Assembly: GCA_026419785.1 (NCBI GenBank)
Contig: JAODTK010005043.1
Coordinates: forward strand, 62,001 to 126,000
Direction: 5' to 3'
Length of the DNA stretch: 64,000 nucleotides
DNA from: Sclerodactyla briareus
Taxonomy: Eukaryota; Echinodermata; Holothuroidea; Dendrochirotida; Sclerodactylidae
Position numbers and translations under genes: made by a program. The notes beneath the pieces were generated by a model. That model was not told the origin of the DNA and searched no databases. It saw only the letters and a list, made by a program, of their open reading frames with translations. Of this stretch, positions 63,890 to 64,000 are shown in pieces (positions within the stretch are counted from its first letter, which is position 1; every line of letters starts with the position of its first letter).

Positions 63890-64000
63890 ATCACTAGGGG
63901 TCATTGTCCCAAATTTCGTGGAAAACGATGTAGATGGACATTCTTAATATTTCTTCTCGCAGAGAGTTAATAATGAATGGAGTAGCCTCCCTGAAGATGC
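63890..64000 (+). mobile_element. LINE RT C-terminal tail (CR1/jockey-like), cut by the window edge
   Basis: One frame reads GHCPKFRGKRCRW (from 63899). After a slip comes YFFSQRVNNEWSSLPEDA to the edge, matching RGHSxKLxKxRxR(L/x)D(I/V)R..FFSxRVVNxWNxLPE(D/E)V at the end of these ORF2 proteins. Confidence 0.75.

Overview
This is eukaryotic nuclear DNA, almost certainly from a marine invertebrate animal. The evidence is split genes with GT-AG introns, several classes of animal transposon (PIF/Harbinger, hAT, CR1/jockey-like and RTE-like LINEs, tRNA-derived SINEs), many microsatellites and an unusual number of long poly-G/poly-C runs. Gene style and repeat content point to a deuterostome such as an echinoderm or hemichordate, but that is a weak inference. 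There is no bacterial gene organisation and no CRISPR array. Most open reading frames in the window are chance or repeat-derived.

Region 1-22.5 kb (+ strand) holds the main host gene: an equilibrative nucleoside transporter (ENT, SLC29 family). Exons for TM1, TM4-TM5, TM6, TM9-TM10, TM10-TM11 and the C-terminus occur in the right order on one strand, with good splice sites at most exon ends, followed by a stop codon and polyadenylation signals. Nearly every exon needs one or more single-base indels to restore frame. Either the assembly is unpolished here or this is a degenerating copy. The introns carry SINEs, a 168-bp pyrimidine tract and dispersed repeats.

Region 22.5-32.5 kb has a 54-bp minisatellite, a LINE 3' remnant, a class A GPCR fragment (TM6-TM7) at 26.3-26.6 kb, a broken PIF/Harbinger transposase at 28.6-28.9 kb, and a 544-bp hAT element with 8-bp target duplications inserted into the endonuclease region of an older LINE.

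Region 32.5-48 kb has GATA arrays, a second GPCR-like remnant (- strand, 36.8-37.2 kb), and a 2,569-bp PIF/Harbinger element bounded by about 60-bp inverted repeats and a TTA target duplication. It carries remnants of both proteins that autonomous Harbingers encode. Around 43.6-46 kb are short unrecognised coding-like segments and a possible small secreted peptide.

Region 48-64 kb is dominated by a decayed LINE with a GAATT-type tail, a second SINE type, tandem repeats rich in AGGTCA half-sites, a diverged pair of about 550-bp dispersed units, a CAGA/GATA array, and two LINE remnants facing each other at the right edge. Apart from the ENT gene and the GPCR pieces, nothing suggests genes acting together. 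The window is a repeat-rich genic/intergenic landscape.
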